Position numbers and translations under genes: made by a program
From: Acidimicrobiia bacterium
Lineage (GTDB): Bacteria > Actinomycetota > Acidimicrobiia > Spongiisociales > Spongiisociaceae
Assembly: GCA_009841105.1 (NCBI GenBank)
Contig: VXMM01000018.1
Coordinates: 61,770 to 125,769 of the forward strand
Direction: 5' to 3'
DNA: 64,000 nucleotides
The notes under the pieces: generated by a model
The model's database searches: none
Told to the model about the DNA's origin: nothing
The model's input: the letters and a program-made list of their open reading frames with translations, nothing else
Shown: positions 44,301-52,895 of the stretch, in pieces
How the letters are laid out: each line of letters begins with the position of its first letter
Numbering within the stretch: the stretch's first letter is position 1

Positions 44301-44654
44301 CTGGTACGCGTCGATGGTTATCCCAGCCCGGAATGGCGCCTGGAACAGAGTGGGATCCGTGGCCGTTGTGCAGTTCCACCTCAGCGTGTTGAGGAAAGCC
44401 GCGAACTGCTCCGGCGGGTCCAACCCCTTGCTAGCCAGGTTCTCCCATCCCGCGTCCTCGATGATCCGGCGGTCCGGCTCGTATTCCCAGAACACGTCCA
44501 GAGAGGCGCCCTGATTGTCGTCGTCCACACACGCCAACCGCACCCGAGCCGATTCCCTCGGCCCGACAACCTCCTCCACGATCCACCGGCGCGACCTGAC
44601 CTGGACAAGTTCGCCCACCTGGGGCGGACCTTCGGGAAGAAACTCTGCGGTCAA
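41373..44654 (-). CDS. drmD: DISARM SNF2-like helicase DrmD
   Basis: DrmD is the class 1 DISARM SNF2 helicase. The 1093-residue product shows DDTGLGKT (137-144) as Walker A, LILDEAHH (DEAH at 247-250), LFLSATPHNGH as motif III, and in the second RecA domain LIFTENREGTKRYL, ATDAAREGLNLQ and IEQRNGRIDRK as motifs IV to VI. A long charged helical C-terminus follows. It is the first gene of the drmD-drmMI transcript and is coupled to drmMI by a one-base overlap. The presence of DrmD and DrmMI, with no DrmE or cytosine methylase, makes this class 1. Confidence 0.93.
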   Translation of the reverse strand: MTAEFLPEGPPQVGELVQVRSRRWIVEEVVGPRESARVRLACVDDDNQGASLDVFWEYEPDRRIIEDAGWENLASKGLDPPEQFAAFLNTLRWNCTTATDPTLFQAPFRAGITIDAYQMEPLRKALLLPRVNLLIADDTGLGKTIEAGLITRELLLRRKARVIVVAAPPSMLEQWKGEMEDRFGLVFEVLDRRYVSRMRRERGFGVNPWRTHSRFLISHRLLIDPAYTDPMREWLGDQRTGSLLILDEAHHAAPSSGGRYGIESKFTKAVRDLAHRFEHRLFLSATPHNGHSNSFTTLLELLDPYRFTRGVKVTAPKTDLDPVMVRRLKEDIRELQGGFPKRNVERIVIDGLPDDAPELELSRLLDQYRTAREERYRSESSRVRHAAGLMVVGLQQRLLSSVEAFARTLRTHRQTVLRQWQAAQEDTPPRPQIEEEEPHGFVKPPDADHESAGLTPEEAAADEVDLIREITAAARPLQTPEQAAWKREQRLLQQMQDIAEAARQVPDAKTRWLIDWIRDNQCPELPDLGVPITGSPPSWTDRRVLIFTENREGTKRYLKSTLEHAITGSDRADERIAIIDGLTSPERRRDVQRRFNADPAVEPLRILIATDAAREGLNLQARCSDMFHFDLPWNPGRIEQRNGRIDRKLQPAPEVNCHYFVLPQRVEDRVLEVLVRKTETIKRELGGLPKVIDDALDQRLTRHGIRHRDVERLRREIEDESFGNAREHAAAEELEAARERRDDLQDQIDRCQTLLHKSRQWVNFSAEPFREAIDCSLDLLGAPPLIETTGANGRRKWTFPPLEQRASTDPSWISTLDSLRVPRKIDQKIPDWRRDAPIRPVVFEDTGRLDEQTVHLHLEQRVVQRLLARFRAQGFIYHDLSRACLAQSRDPIPRVVLLGRLSLYGRGAERLHEQIVPVAARWRDLERRSGPLRAYARDAQELTMQLLDESLDSRTPQPSEPVRRRLLAGAGQDIADLRPQLEPRAREFAVIAKHQLAERGEREEKALRETLERHRTQLSSQLDRYEREHEQLSFEFNVAETRQLNADIRHWRRRLERFDADLAHEPARVREFYEVRVTRVEPVGLVYLWPETN

Positions 44655-44742
44655 GCTCTACTCATCACCGGTTCGGAATCGCCAACATCCTAAAGCCCGA
44701 CGTGAAGTTCTCGTGAAAGCCAACGAGCGGCATCTGGCGACA

Positions 44743-47700
44743 CTACGTATCGATCAATCCTCGTTCGAGCAACGCCGTGAGCAGTTTCTGGTACTCGTCA
44801 GTGGCTTCCAGGTTGGTCGCTGAGGCGAGGTAGTCGTCGATCTGGTCGGCGATGTGGCGAAGTACCCAGTGCTCGTCTTGACCTCGGATCAGTTGGTCGA
44901 GCAGATCGAGCTTCGTGGTAGTGACCGGTTGCGACATCGCGCGCTCAGCGACCTGGTGTTCCCAGCTGATGCGGCGACCGGTCTTACCCAGCGTGGCTAG
45001 CGTGAGTTCGGCCCAGTGGTCGGTATCCAAGGCCGTGGCCGTTGACATCCAACCAAACCCTTCGAGCGAAGATGTCACTTCCGACTCCAGTAGCGCTTCC
45101 CATAGGGCGACGGCGACGCCGACGTAGCGCTGGTCGGTTTCGTCGTCGCGGATGAGGGTGCTGAGATCCATCCCGGCGCCAGACACGAGAGTCGGATGGG
45201 GTTCGGCTTCGTCGTCGGGATCCGTTTCGAGTTCCGCGACGAGGAATCCGACAACGGCTTCGACCCGGTATGCAGACAATTCCCACAGCATTCCAACGAG
45301 GAGATGGCTCATTGCCCGGCCGACGCGGCGGGTTACGGCGTCTTGGATCATCTCGGGATAGGTCTCGAGTAGCCACCGGTTGGGCTGGCTCCATTGAATG
45401 GCCAGGTCAATGGTGGTCTGCGCAAGGCCGTCGGGAGCTAGGGCGCCGAACAACAGGTCAAGATTTGCGTCGGTCCACTCCGTCATGACATGCCGCAACC
45501 ATGCGATACGCGGGGCGAGTATGGCTCGATACTCGGCGCCGTCACCGCCTCCGAGGCGGAGACCGAACTCCAGGAGGTTCTCGAATGCGGGACGCACCGG
45601 CCGGGACGCGCGGAGTTCGGCAGCAACGAAGCGAATTGTGGTCTCGAAGGCGCGCGTGCGTGACCGGTTGATTGCCCGGGACATGGGGTCCCTGTCATCC
45701 GAGCCCCACGAGGGATCAGAGGGATCCCGAGCAGCTGATTCGATGATCGCCCACACCTCGTCGGTCCGGTCGCCGAAGTCGACCTCCGCCTTGATCCACT
45801 CGTCGATCAGGGTCACCGAAGAACGGTGTGCCCCCTGCCAGCCGTGGTCTTGTTCTAACCGACCGCGGCTCAGCGGGACGACCGGCCACGGTTCGCTCCG
45901 GACTAGTTGGACTACATCGAGCAAGTCCGCAACAGGTAGCGGCATGTCGGCCGCGAGTTCCGCTGCTGCTTGTAGGTAGTGGTTGATATATAAGGGATGC
46001 CGTAGCTTACGGACTATGTGCTCCGGTTCCGAGACCCACGCGCTGGGGTCTTCCTTGACGAGAGCTCGCAGCGTGCGCGCCAATTCCAAGGCGCTGACAT
46101 TCCAGTCCCCAGGCTCCGGCCGCCACCGGGCGACTCTTTCCGCCGCCTGATCCGGCGGTATCGACCCGAGTTCCTCCGCGTTGATGGGACTCCCCACCCT
46201 TACAGCCCTCACAGGGTCGCGCCGCAACAAATCCTCGCGGCGGAGTTCTCCGTAGCGCGCAGCGAGAAGCCGACAAAGAGTCTGCCACGACTCGATAAGG
46301 TCGGCTGGCAAGAGAGCAGCCCATGTCTCGGCGCGCATCCACGACCTGGGGAGTGGTTGGCGGGATCCGAGCACACGTCTTACTTCCGCGTCGGTGGGCG
46401 CATCGCCGAGGGCAATCCTGCAACCGTTCACTAGCACTGTGTGGTCACAGACTTGGATGGCTCGGTCTATGAGCGCGATGTCGTCGCCGGTCGCGTCCCG
46501 TGAGGTGATCGCCTGTGCCAATTCCGCCATGATCGCGCCCGGGTCGACGTGTGGTGCACAAGCGAGGATCCACGCTCGCAGACGACCCTTTAGCGGATCC
46601 GGCAAGCTGCTCGTGTGATCTAGTAGATCGCTCGCGGGCAGCCAGTCCCAAGCGGACCGTACCGCTGTGGTGAGACACCCCAGCAAGACCGACGACCGGT
46701 CGTGAGGGAACAGGGAATGCCCCTCCGCGATTGATCCCTGCGGGTCTCGGAGAAGCCCGAGAACCAAGTCATCGTCCGTTACCTTTTTGAGCTTGAAGCA
46801 CAGTAGCTCGATCCGGCGGAGCCCATTCTCCTCGTCAACACCGTCCGCCAGATGAGACACGAGACGCTCCGCGACGATCACTCGGTCCCAGGTAGCCTCG
46901 TTCATCAGCACGTCGGCCAGGTCCTCGACCACACGATCCGACGCGTCGAGTTCTAATGCCGCACGGACTCCGGAGAGTGCTACGCGGTCGTCATCGGGGT
47001 AGCGCCGCACGATCGTCAACAGCACACCCAGGGCGGATCCGTCCAGCCGATAGGCCGTGTGGGCGATAGCACGAGCTCGTTCCAGGACATTCCCATGCCT
47101 GTCGTACATCGCGGTAATCCAACACAGCATCTTGTCCCGGTGGGTGTCCGCGAGGCGAACGGCAGCGGAGCCTGCTGACCACCACAACTCGTTCCCGCCC
47201 GAGTTCAGAACGCCTGAACCCTCAAGCAGCCACAGCCATCGAGGACTTGTCACCTCCCTCAAGAAGCGTTGAAGATGGATCGGGGTTCCCGCAAGCCTCA
47301 GAACGGTCACTAGGTCGGAATCGGATGGCGTGTCCAGCCGTGCCAGTTCGCCCAATTCTGGATGCCGCAGTTCCGCCGGCAGGAACAGTTGCCGAAGCAA
47401 CGCTACAGACTCCCACCAGTATTCACATGCGTCAGCAACTGTGCAGCTGCCATGAAGGGCACTGGCAACACACTCCAACAGCGTCTGATAGGCAACAACG
47501 GGATCGGTGCCCGACGAGAGCGGCTCCACACCGGCCCTCTGGATCATCAGGGCGATAAGACGCCCTCGGTGGACCTCCGGGTCCCTCCTGTGGAACTCGG
47601 CAAGCCTGTCAATCGCTGAGAGAAGCTCGTCGAGCGCCTCGGCTCTGCTTTCATCCTCAAACTCCGGGGCGATCCTGTACCGCTTCCTTGCCTCGACAAC

Positions 47701-47946
47701 CTCGCGTGACAACTCTTTCCAACGGCGGTCGTCCGGAGTGCCCGAGGCCTTCGGGATCTCCGTCAGCGCCTCACGGATGCAGTAGGCAACCAGTTCCCCC
47801 AGTTTCGACACCGCCACCGGCTCGGCCTCCAACAGACACTGCGCCGTCTGCAGAAACTCGACCGCGCGACAGCCATGAGGACCGAACTCCCTACGGAGAT
47901 GGTCAACCAACTCGGGCTCAAGCCTCAGCGATTCGACGGTCGGCAT
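44743..47946 (-). CDS. Large all-helical protein of unknown function upstream of DISARM
   Basis: The 1067-residue product is almost entirely predicted helix, with no transmembrane segment, P-loop or nuclease motif that I can find. The N-terminus has a cysteine-containing helical block (HGCRAVEFLQTAQCLLEAE followed by LGELVAYCIREAL). The rest looks like irregular helical repeats, similar in texture to the sensing arm of STAND proteins. It lies 88 bases before drmD on the same strand and may be co-transcribed with it. The flanking start region is A+T-rich. I do not recognise the family. A DISARM accessory or an independent defence sensor are both possible. Confidence 0.75.
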   Translation of the reverse strand: MPTVESLRLEPELVDHLRREFGPHGCRAVEFLQTAQCLLEAEPVAVSKLGELVAYCIREALTEIPKASGTPDDRRWKELSREVVEARKRYRIAPEFEDESRAEALDELLSAIDRLAEFHRRDPEVHRGRLIALMIQRAGVEPLSSGTDPVVAYQTLLECVASALHGSCTVADACEYWWESVALLRQLFLPAELRHPELGELARLDTPSDSDLVTVLRLAGTPIHLQRFLREVTSPRWLWLLEGSGVLNSGGNELWWSAGSAAVRLADTHRDKMLCWITAMYDRHGNVLERARAIAHTAYRLDGSALGVLLTIVRRYPDDDRVALSGVRAALELDASDRVVEDLADVLMNEATWDRVIVAERLVSHLADGVDEENGLRRIELLCFKLKKVTDDDLVLGLLRDPQGSIAEGHSLFPHDRSSVLLGCLTTAVRSAWDWLPASDLLDHTSSLPDPLKGRLRAWILACAPHVDPGAIMAELAQAITSRDATGDDIALIDRAIQVCDHTVLVNGCRIALGDAPTDAEVRRVLGSRQPLPRSWMRAETWAALLPADLIESWQTLCRLLAARYGELRREDLLRRDPVRAVRVGSPINAEELGSIPPDQAAERVARWRPEPGDWNVSALELARTLRALVKEDPSAWVSEPEHIVRKLRHPLYINHYLQAAAELAADMPLPVADLLDVVQLVRSEPWPVVPLSRGRLEQDHGWQGAHRSSVTLIDEWIKAEVDFGDRTDEVWAIIESAARDPSDPSWGSDDRDPMSRAINRSRTRAFETTIRFVAAELRASRPVRPAFENLLEFGLRLGGGDGAEYRAILAPRIAWLRHVMTEWTDANLDLLFGALAPDGLAQTTIDLAIQWSQPNRWLLETYPEMIQDAVTRRVGRAMSHLLVGMLWELSAYRVEAVVGFLVAELETDPDDEAEPHPTLVSGAGMDLSTLIRDDETDQRYVGVAVALWEALLESEVTSSLEGFGWMSTATALDTDHWAELTLATLGKTGRRISWEHQVAERAMSQPVTTTKLDLLDQLIRGQDEHWVLRHIADQIDDYLASATNLEATDEYQKLLTALLERGLIDT

Positions 47947-48054
47947 CTTGTTAACTATTCCTAATTCTGTGACAGCTGCCCATATTTCGATCCGGGCACT
48001 GGCAGAAGTTCGCGTAGATCCCTCGAGGCGATGTTCTTCTGGAACTCTGGAGGC

Positions 48055-48357
48055 TCAGTTTGTCGCTCGCCGGGCGACAGCCTTGCGGAGATCCTCCCAC
48101 GCCCATGCCCAATCAGACCGGATACAGCGGGCGGCTTCAGCCATGCCCGCGGTCAATTTCGCCAACGCGCCTGGCCTCCGACCCACCAGCAGCAGCGTGT
48201 TCTCGCGTATCTGCTCGGTGTCGATCGGTGCCTCGGCTAGCTGACGATCCAGATATGCCCCACTCTCCGAGGCGGCGACATCCAGTGCCGATTGAAACGA
48301 CAGATGATCGGTAGAAACACCCATAGAGCATCTGACTATGGCGCCTGTGGTCATCAT
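48055..48357 (-). CDS. Small hypothetical protein
   Basis: An open frame of about 100 residues reads like protein: SALDVAASESGAYLDRQL, ENTLLLVGRRPGALAKL and SDWAWAWEDLRKAVARR, with amphipathic helices. Starts at 48357 or 48354 (double ATG) or an ATG about ten codons later are all possible, and the frame stays open to 48438. It lies upstream of the 1067-residue gene on the same strand, separated by 108 A+T-rich bases that probably hold that gene's promoter. No family is recognised. Confidence 0.45.
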   Translation of the reverse strand: MMTTGAIVRCSMGVSTDHLSFQSALDVAASESGAYLDRQLAEAPIDTEQIRENTLLLVGRRPGALAKLTAGMAEAARCIRSDWAWAWEDLRKAVARRATN

Positions 48358-48784
48358 ACCCAGCCGGCGCGCCTTTCTACCTTGCTTGGCGTCGCGATCA
48401 ACCGGAAGCTCGCGGCCATTCTCGCGGCGATGGTGCATGACCTAACCTACTGAAGGAAGCAACGGCGGGGCTCGTGCTCGAATCAAGAGCAGGCCAGGAT
48501 CAGCGAGACTGCCCGGTCATCTCCCCCGCCATCGGTTCGTGTAACCGGACGGGTCTTGCTTACGGTCACGAAGTCGGTTACCACGAGCCTTGCTGTGGGT
48601 ACCCCATGCAATCGCTTGGTCAGGATCCCGTTCTCAACTGTCGCCGCGTGTCGCCGACGGCCCAGGGAAACAGATCAAGGGTCTCGAATCTTCTGTGGCC
48701 AGGCCGTACGTTGACTGCAACGGTTGGCGCCCGTCGGGCAGGTCTCCCAGGCGACATGCAACAGACAGTGAGGGGTTACCATCA
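48358..48784. other. Gene-free region between divergent small genes
   Basis: No supported gene is seen. The only structure noted is a GTAACCG...CGGTTAC inverted repeat at about 48541-48579. The right end provides the leader of the PaREP1-like gene, with a GAGGGG upstream of its start. Confidence 0.4.
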
Positions 48785-49198
48785 ATGACCATGATCAAGG
48801 AGTCCACCGTCGCGGATCGGGTCACGCAGTCGTTGGTCTTCCTGGAGCAGGCAGAGGCGGAATTCGCGATCGGCGACACTCGCCAGGGCGCGGAGAAGCT
48901 CTACGGCGCGGCCGTCCAGGCCATCATCGCCGCCTCTCTCCAGCGCGGGTGGAAGTATGACTCGCATCGCGCCAACAAGAATGCCTCGGTGGAGATGGCC
49001 AAGGAGTACGGCGACTCCTCTCTGATCAACGGATTCTCAGCTGCCGAGAAGCTGCATATCCACTTCCATCACGACAACATGGAGGACTATCAGATCGCTG
49101 TTGACCGCCACGGCGTACGGGGCTATGTCGAGCACCTGTTGGCTCTCGTGGAAGCGTACGAAGAGCGAGGAGAGGATCGGCAAGAGCCTCTCCGGTGA
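48785..49198 (+). CDS. PaREP1/HEPN-like small helical protein
   Basis: The 137-residue product has the pattern of PaREP1-type HEPN proteins: a helix with LEQAEAEFAIGDTRQGAEKLYGAAVQAIIAA, then KYDSHRANKN, then FSAAEKLHIHFHHDNMEDYQIAVDRH. The classical HEPN RNase motif Rx4-6H is not convincingly present, so an RNase activity should not be assumed. ATG 48785 or ATG 48791 may be the start. A GAGGGG lies about 13 bases before the first. No nucleotidyltransferase partner gene is adjacent. It marks the right edge of the defence island. Confidence 0.6.
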   Translation: MTMIKESTVADRVTQSLVFLEQAEAEFAIGDTRQGAEKLYGAAVQAIIAASLQRGWKYDSHRANKNASVEMAKEYGDSSLINGFSAAEKLHIHFHHDNMEDYQIAVDRHGVRGYVEHLLALVEAYEERGEDRQEPLR

Positions 49199-49438
49199 CA
49201 TCACCGCCCCGGAGCGGATCGCACAGTCGTTGGGGGATCCAACCGCTCGGATTACGCTGGCTAGAAGCGCGCAGGTCCGGCCGCTCTCCGTCCGGAGAGG
49301 AGCCGGACTTACTTCCTTGGTCTACTGCCCTCGGCAATTTCAATTGTCACTTGATGGAGCCGTGACTTCAACCGGACAACAGGCTGCGATCCCTCCGGGA
49401 GTCCTCGTGGATTTACGAGGCGGTGGGCCCGCGATCGG

Positions 49439-50230
49439 CTACGAGGCCTGTCCTTCCGAGCAACGGGCGGCCTGAACGAAGGCCTGGGCTCGGGCCGGAT
49501 CCACGGGGCGGAGGACATCGCCCTGCTCCTTGATGGCGGTGCCCACGATCACGCCGTCGACGAACCGGAGCACGGAGGCGACGGATTCCGCGTCGACTCC
49601 GGATCCCACCAGCAACCGGGTGTCGGGGACTGCACGCCGGACCTGGCTGATCATGTCCTGGTCTGCCGGGAGGCCGGTTCCCCGCCCGGAGAGGATGATG
49701 CCGTCCGCCATTGCCCGGTCCCGGAGATCGGTTGCCGTGTCCTCGATGCGGAGGCCGGGCGGGGGAGTGGCGTGCTTCACGAATAGGTCGGCCAGCACCT
49801 CGACTTCGGGGTCCAGCGCCGCCCGCAGCCGGGACAGTCGGGCGGCCTGGCCGACTATCGGGCCTTGGTCGGTGTACATCATGGACGAGAGGACGTTGAC
49901 CCGGATGAACCGGGCGTCGCAGGCGGCGGCGATCGACAGGCCTGCGATGGCGTCGTTGCGCAACACGTTGACACCTACGGGAACGTCCACCGCGGCCCGC
50001 ACGGCGGTCACCACCCGGGCCATGGATGCCACGGTGACCGGGGGCACTCGATCTGCGAAGAACGGAGCGTCTCCGAAGTTCTCTACCAGGACCGCATCGA
50101 AGCCGGCCGCCTCGAGGAGGATCGCGTCCTCGACGGCGCGCTCCACGATCGCTCCCACGGGCGGCCGGTGGGAAGGCGAGCCGGGGAGTGGTAGGGCGTG
50201 GACCATCCCGATGAGTTGGCGGGAGGCCAT
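49439..50230 (-). CDS. BtpA/SgcQ-family TIM-barrel protein
   Basis: The 263-residue product matches the BtpA family: LIGMVHALPLPGSP at the start, GFDAVLVENFGDAPF, VPVGVNVLRNDA, ARFIRVNVLSSMMYTDQG and the phosphate-binding tail LLVGSGVDAESV...GVIVGTAIKEQGD. BtpA was named for photosystem I stability in cyanobacteria. In other bacteria the role is unknown and may be sugar or nucleoside metabolism. The start shares one base with the upstream stop (TGATG), so the two genes form an operon. Confidence 0.88.
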   Translation of the reverse strand: MASRQLIGMVHALPLPGSPSHRPPVGAIVERAVEDAILLEAAGFDAVLVENFGDAPFFADRVPPVTVASMARVVTAVRAAVDVPVGVNVLRNDAIAGLSIAAACDARFIRVNVLSSMMYTDQGPIVGQAARLSRLRAALDPEVEVLADLFVKHATPPPGLRIEDTATDLRDRAMADGIILSGRGTGLPADQDMISQVRRAVPDTRLLVGSGVDAESVASVLRFVDGVIVGTAIKEQGDVLRPVDPARAQAFVQAARCSEGQAS

Positions 50231-50967
50231 CAGAAGATGCGCATCTCCTGGAAGGCTATCTCAGCCATCTCGCCCTTCAAGATGACGTTCTCGGCGTCTT
50301 CCGGATGGAGTCGTCCGACCGCCACCCGGCAGATCTCCCCGGCCGGACCGCGGATGAGTTGATCCGTGTCCTCGGGGCCGGCCACATACTTGGCGTACAT
50401 GGGTCCGATCCCCTCGATCCGGACCGGTTCCGAGTACTCGTACCCTGCGAGGTCGAACGCCCAAGGAAGGGTCATGTGGGCGAACCAGATGACATGGCGC
50501 AGACGATCGGTGTCCTCCAGCTCCTCATCCATCGCCTCGTAAATGTCGAGTCCGTGGGCCCATACTTCCGCCAGTTGGAGGGTGGCGAAGGTCTTGGTGG
50601 ACATGTCCGCATACACCCAAGGGACGCGGTCGGCCGCCGAGGCCCTACTTAAGGCGTCCACCACCTGGGCCCTGCCGAGCCGCCACCACTCGATCACGTC
50701 TTGGGGGCGCATCTGCCGGCCCCGTTCGATACCGATCTCGGCGAAGTCGTCGATGCTCTCGTACTCGTCGAGATCGTCGAGCATGGCGCCATCCTCCGCG
50801 ACGGCGTTGTGGGCGTACTCCTGGAGATGGGCCAGATGGGAGATCGTGTCGCGGATAGTCCACTCGTCTTCGGGGATCCGAGTGCTCCATTTGTTGACGG
50901 TGATCCTCTGGAGGAACTGGTCGAGCTGTTGCTGCTCGGCTACGAGATCAGACAAGACTTCCCGCAT
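50230..50967 (-). CDS. DinB/maleylpyruvate isomerase-like metal-binding protein (TIGR03084-type)
   Basis: The 245-residue product resembles actinobacterial proteins with a DinB-like four-helix bundle. ISHLAHLQEY near residue 45 and AEVWAHGLDIYEAM near 135 supply histidines placed like the metal ligands of mycothiol-dependent isomerases. DEWTIRDTISHLAH is the typical opening of the family. The C-terminal part (GPAGEICRVAVGRLHPED) looks like the small beta domain of the same family. It is coupled to the BtpA-family gene by a one-base overlap. The substrate is unknown. Confidence 0.8.
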   Translation of the reverse strand: MREVLSDLVAEQQQLDQFLQRITVNKWSTRIPEDEWTIRDTISHLAHLQEYAHNAVAEDGAMLDDLDEYESIDDFAEIGIERGRQMRPQDVIEWWRLGRAQVVDALSRASAADRVPWVYADMSTKTFATLQLAEVWAHGLDIYEAMDEELEDTDRLRHVIWFAHMTLPWAFDLAGYEYSEPVRIEGIGPMYAKYVAGPEDTDQLIRGPAGEICRVAVGRLHPEDAENVILKGEMAEIAFQEMRIF

Positions 50968-51134
50968 GATCCCAAGTTTACCACCGCGTATGCCTATTCG
51001 TTCTGCCGGCCAGACCCTTGCGCACGCTCCGCTTCCGGCCGAGCTGTCCAGGGTCTAAACACTTCCATCACTATTTCATCGTTGCCTAACCGACCAGCAC
51101 CAGGACATGTTTCCCGGTTCGCGAGCCCCCGGGA

Positions 51135-51320
51135 TCAGGGCAGCGAGTCAAGAAGATGGGAGAGCACTCCGGTCCATTGGGCGGCTCGGTCGGGTAGCTC
51201 GTGATTGTGGGGAGCGTGAGGGTCCGCCGAGGGCTGGATGAGCACCGCCCATCCCAACCAGCACCAGACCGTGAGGCAGAGAGCTCCAAGAGCTGCCACC
51301 ACGTGTCTCATGTCCCGCAT
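51135..51320 (-). CDS. Small single-helix membrane protein
   Basis: A 61-residue product has one transmembrane helix (VVAALGALCLTVWCWLGWAVLI) followed by a histidine-rich, polar tail (ADPHAPHNHELPDRAAQW). ATG 51320 or ATG 51311 may be the start, with a short GGGG before the first. It lies 55 bases after the LOG-family stop on the same strand. No family is recognised, and the open frame extends further upstream antisense to nothing known. Confidence 0.45.
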   Translation of the reverse strand: MRDMRHVVAALGALCLTVWCWLGWAVLIQPSADPHAPHNHELPDRAAQWTGVLSHLLDSLP

Positions 51321-51375
51321 CCCCGTATCAAGGGTTCGACCGCCAGCGTAGCTTCCGGCCGGGTTCCGGCGGGGC

Positions 51376-52449
51376 TCAGGCTGTATGCGGCCGGGGCAGC
51401 GGACCCTCGAACCCCGGGGTCTCATAGACGTAGCTGTTGAGCCGGTCGACCAGCAGGCGCAGGCGTCCCAGGCTCCGCCGGTCGAACCACATCGCCAGCC
51501 GGGCACAGTCGAGCGCGTCCCCGTCACCGATCTCGGCCTCTGAGGGCCCGGCGACCTCGATCCGGCCCCTGGCGAGGATGTCGGCAAAGTCATCGTTGAG
51601 GTGTTCCACCTGTCGCTCGGTGGGGGCGTGCCGCAGCCGGAGCACCAGCCGTCCGTCCACGTAGCGCTGGGAGTGATAGTTGGCGTAGAACCGGCAGATC
51701 TCGTCGGCCGCGGCGGCCGCGTCCCGGGCGTGCACGAACAGGTTGGCGTCCGCGGGGCTGATCATGCCGTGCCCTTCCAGGCGGTCGCTGACGAACGCCT
51801 GCCACGAGGACCAGTACGAGTTGCCCGACTCCATCAGCACCACCGGCTGGATGGGTGCTTTCCCGGTCTGGATCAGCGTGAGGAGCTCGAAGGCCTCGTC
51901 CATGGTGCCGAAGCCGCCGGGGAAGATGGCGAAGGCGTGGGACTCCTTCACGAAACCCAGCTTGCGGGTAAAGAAGTACTTGAAGTTGATCAGCCGGGAC
52001 GGGGCGATGTACGGATTGGCCTGGGCTTCGAACGGCAGCCGGATGTTGACGCCGAAGGAACCCTCCCGGCCTGCGCCCCGGTTTCCGGCCGCCATGATCC
52101 CCGGTCCGGCGCCTGTTACCACCATCCATCCCCGTTCCTCCCACATGAGGCGGGCGAAGTCGCAGGCCAGCCGGTAGTCGGGATGGTCGGGCGCGGTGCG
52201 CGCCGACCCGAAGATGGTCACCTTGGGCGTCTCGGGATAGGACCTGAACACCTTGGAGGAGTACCGCATCTCCTTGAGGGCGCTGTTGAAGAGTTTGATC
52301 TCCCAGCGGTCGGCCCGATCCCGGTGGAGCTTGAGGGCGGTGGTCATGAGCTCGGCGATCAGATCCTGGTTCTCACCGTCCCCGGCTCGGGCGACGAGAT
52401 CTCGGATCGTATCGTCCAGTAGCGGGTCTCCCATGCTGTATCGGGCCAT
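51376..52449 (-). CDS. LOG-family Rossmann protein (TIGR00730-like)
   Basis: The 357-residue product carries the LOG motif PGGFGTMDEAFE (177-188) and the upstream VTGAGPGIMAAGNRGA. These are features of nucleoside 5'-monophosphate phosphoribohydrolases related to cytokinin-activating LOG proteins. The N-terminal 70 residues and the C-terminal 100 residues extend beyond the core, as in the long actinobacterial forms. ATG 52449 has an excellent GGAGGAA ribosome site close upstream, which decides it against the longer frame to 52527. The physiological substrate in bacteria is not settled. Confidence 0.87.
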   Translation of the reverse strand: MARYSMGDPLLDDTIRDLVARAGDGENQDLIAELMTTALKLHRDRADRWEIKLFNSALKEMRYSSKVFRSYPETPKVTIFGSARTAPDHPDYRLACDFARLMWEERGWMVVTGAGPGIMAAGNRGAGREGSFGVNIRLPFEAQANPYIAPSRLINFKYFFTRKLGFVKESHAFAIFPGGFGTMDEAFELLTLIQTGKAPIQPVVLMESGNSYWSSWQAFVSDRLEGHGMISPADANLFVHARDAAAAADEICRFYANYHSQRYVDGRLVLRLRHAPTERQVEHLNDDFADILARGRIEVAGPSEAEIGDGDALDCARLAMWFDRRSLGRLRLLVDRLNSYVYETPGFEGPLPRPHTA

Positions 52450-52648
52450 GCTTCCTCCGGTGTCGTCCCCAAGGGTAGGGAAAGTTCCTGACAACGAAGC
52501 CAGATGATCGGCGGCTGAGACGGTCATGCAAGCATCCGCCGCGCACTCAACGTGGTCATGTCGGCGGAGGATCGGGCCGACGGGACCTTCCCGGGCGGCC
52601 TCTCACTGTCCTGGGTCTCAGCGAGAGGGCGAGAATCCGGGCCCAGAA

Positions 52649-52879
52649 CGCGAAAATGCGGGGCCAGGCTTCGCCCGATGGGACCCACCCCCGCCTCCAC
52701 CACCTTGGCTCGGGGCATGGCCGGCCATGCCCGAACGGATGCCGGGTGCCACGGCGGCTCGCTCCCTACGGAGCCCTCTGTGTTCCCTCCAACCCGGCCG
52801 GACCGATCGGACTGCACAGCTTTCGGCCGGTGGTGGTGCTTGACGATAGACAAGCTAACGCGGCGGTGTGACACGTTCG
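52649..52879 (+). repeat. Dispersed intergenic repeat, family 2, copy B
   Basis: This copy aligns along its length with the minus strand of 3698-3919. It contains GGGCATG-GCCGGC-CATGCCC (52713-52732), a perfect 20-bp palindrome forming the same 7-bp stem and 6-base loop as copy A. The right end GGTGTGACACGTTCG (52865-52879) runs directly into the truncated vapC-like frame that follows the antitoxin gene on the other strand. The remaining region 52450-52648 holds no supported gene; weak similarity to copy A may extend a little to the left. Confidence 0.7.
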
Positions 52880-52895
52880 CGTCTACAAGTGTCAA
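52872..52895 (-). pseudogene. Possible vapC remnant cut by repeat family 2
   Basis: A TTG overlapping the antitoxin stop (TTGA) opens a frame reading (M)TLVDANV, the usual first residues of VapC PIN-domain toxins, with the usual overlapping position. After this the frame enters the family 2 repeat and loses all resemblance. Only eight codons are involved, some of them shared with the repeat end, so chance resemblance is quite possible. Confidence 0.28.

Noticed and set aside
26977..44654. Class 2 DISARM
   Set aside because: There is no drmE and no cytosine methylase. DrmD (SNF2) and an adenine methylase are present, so it is class 1.
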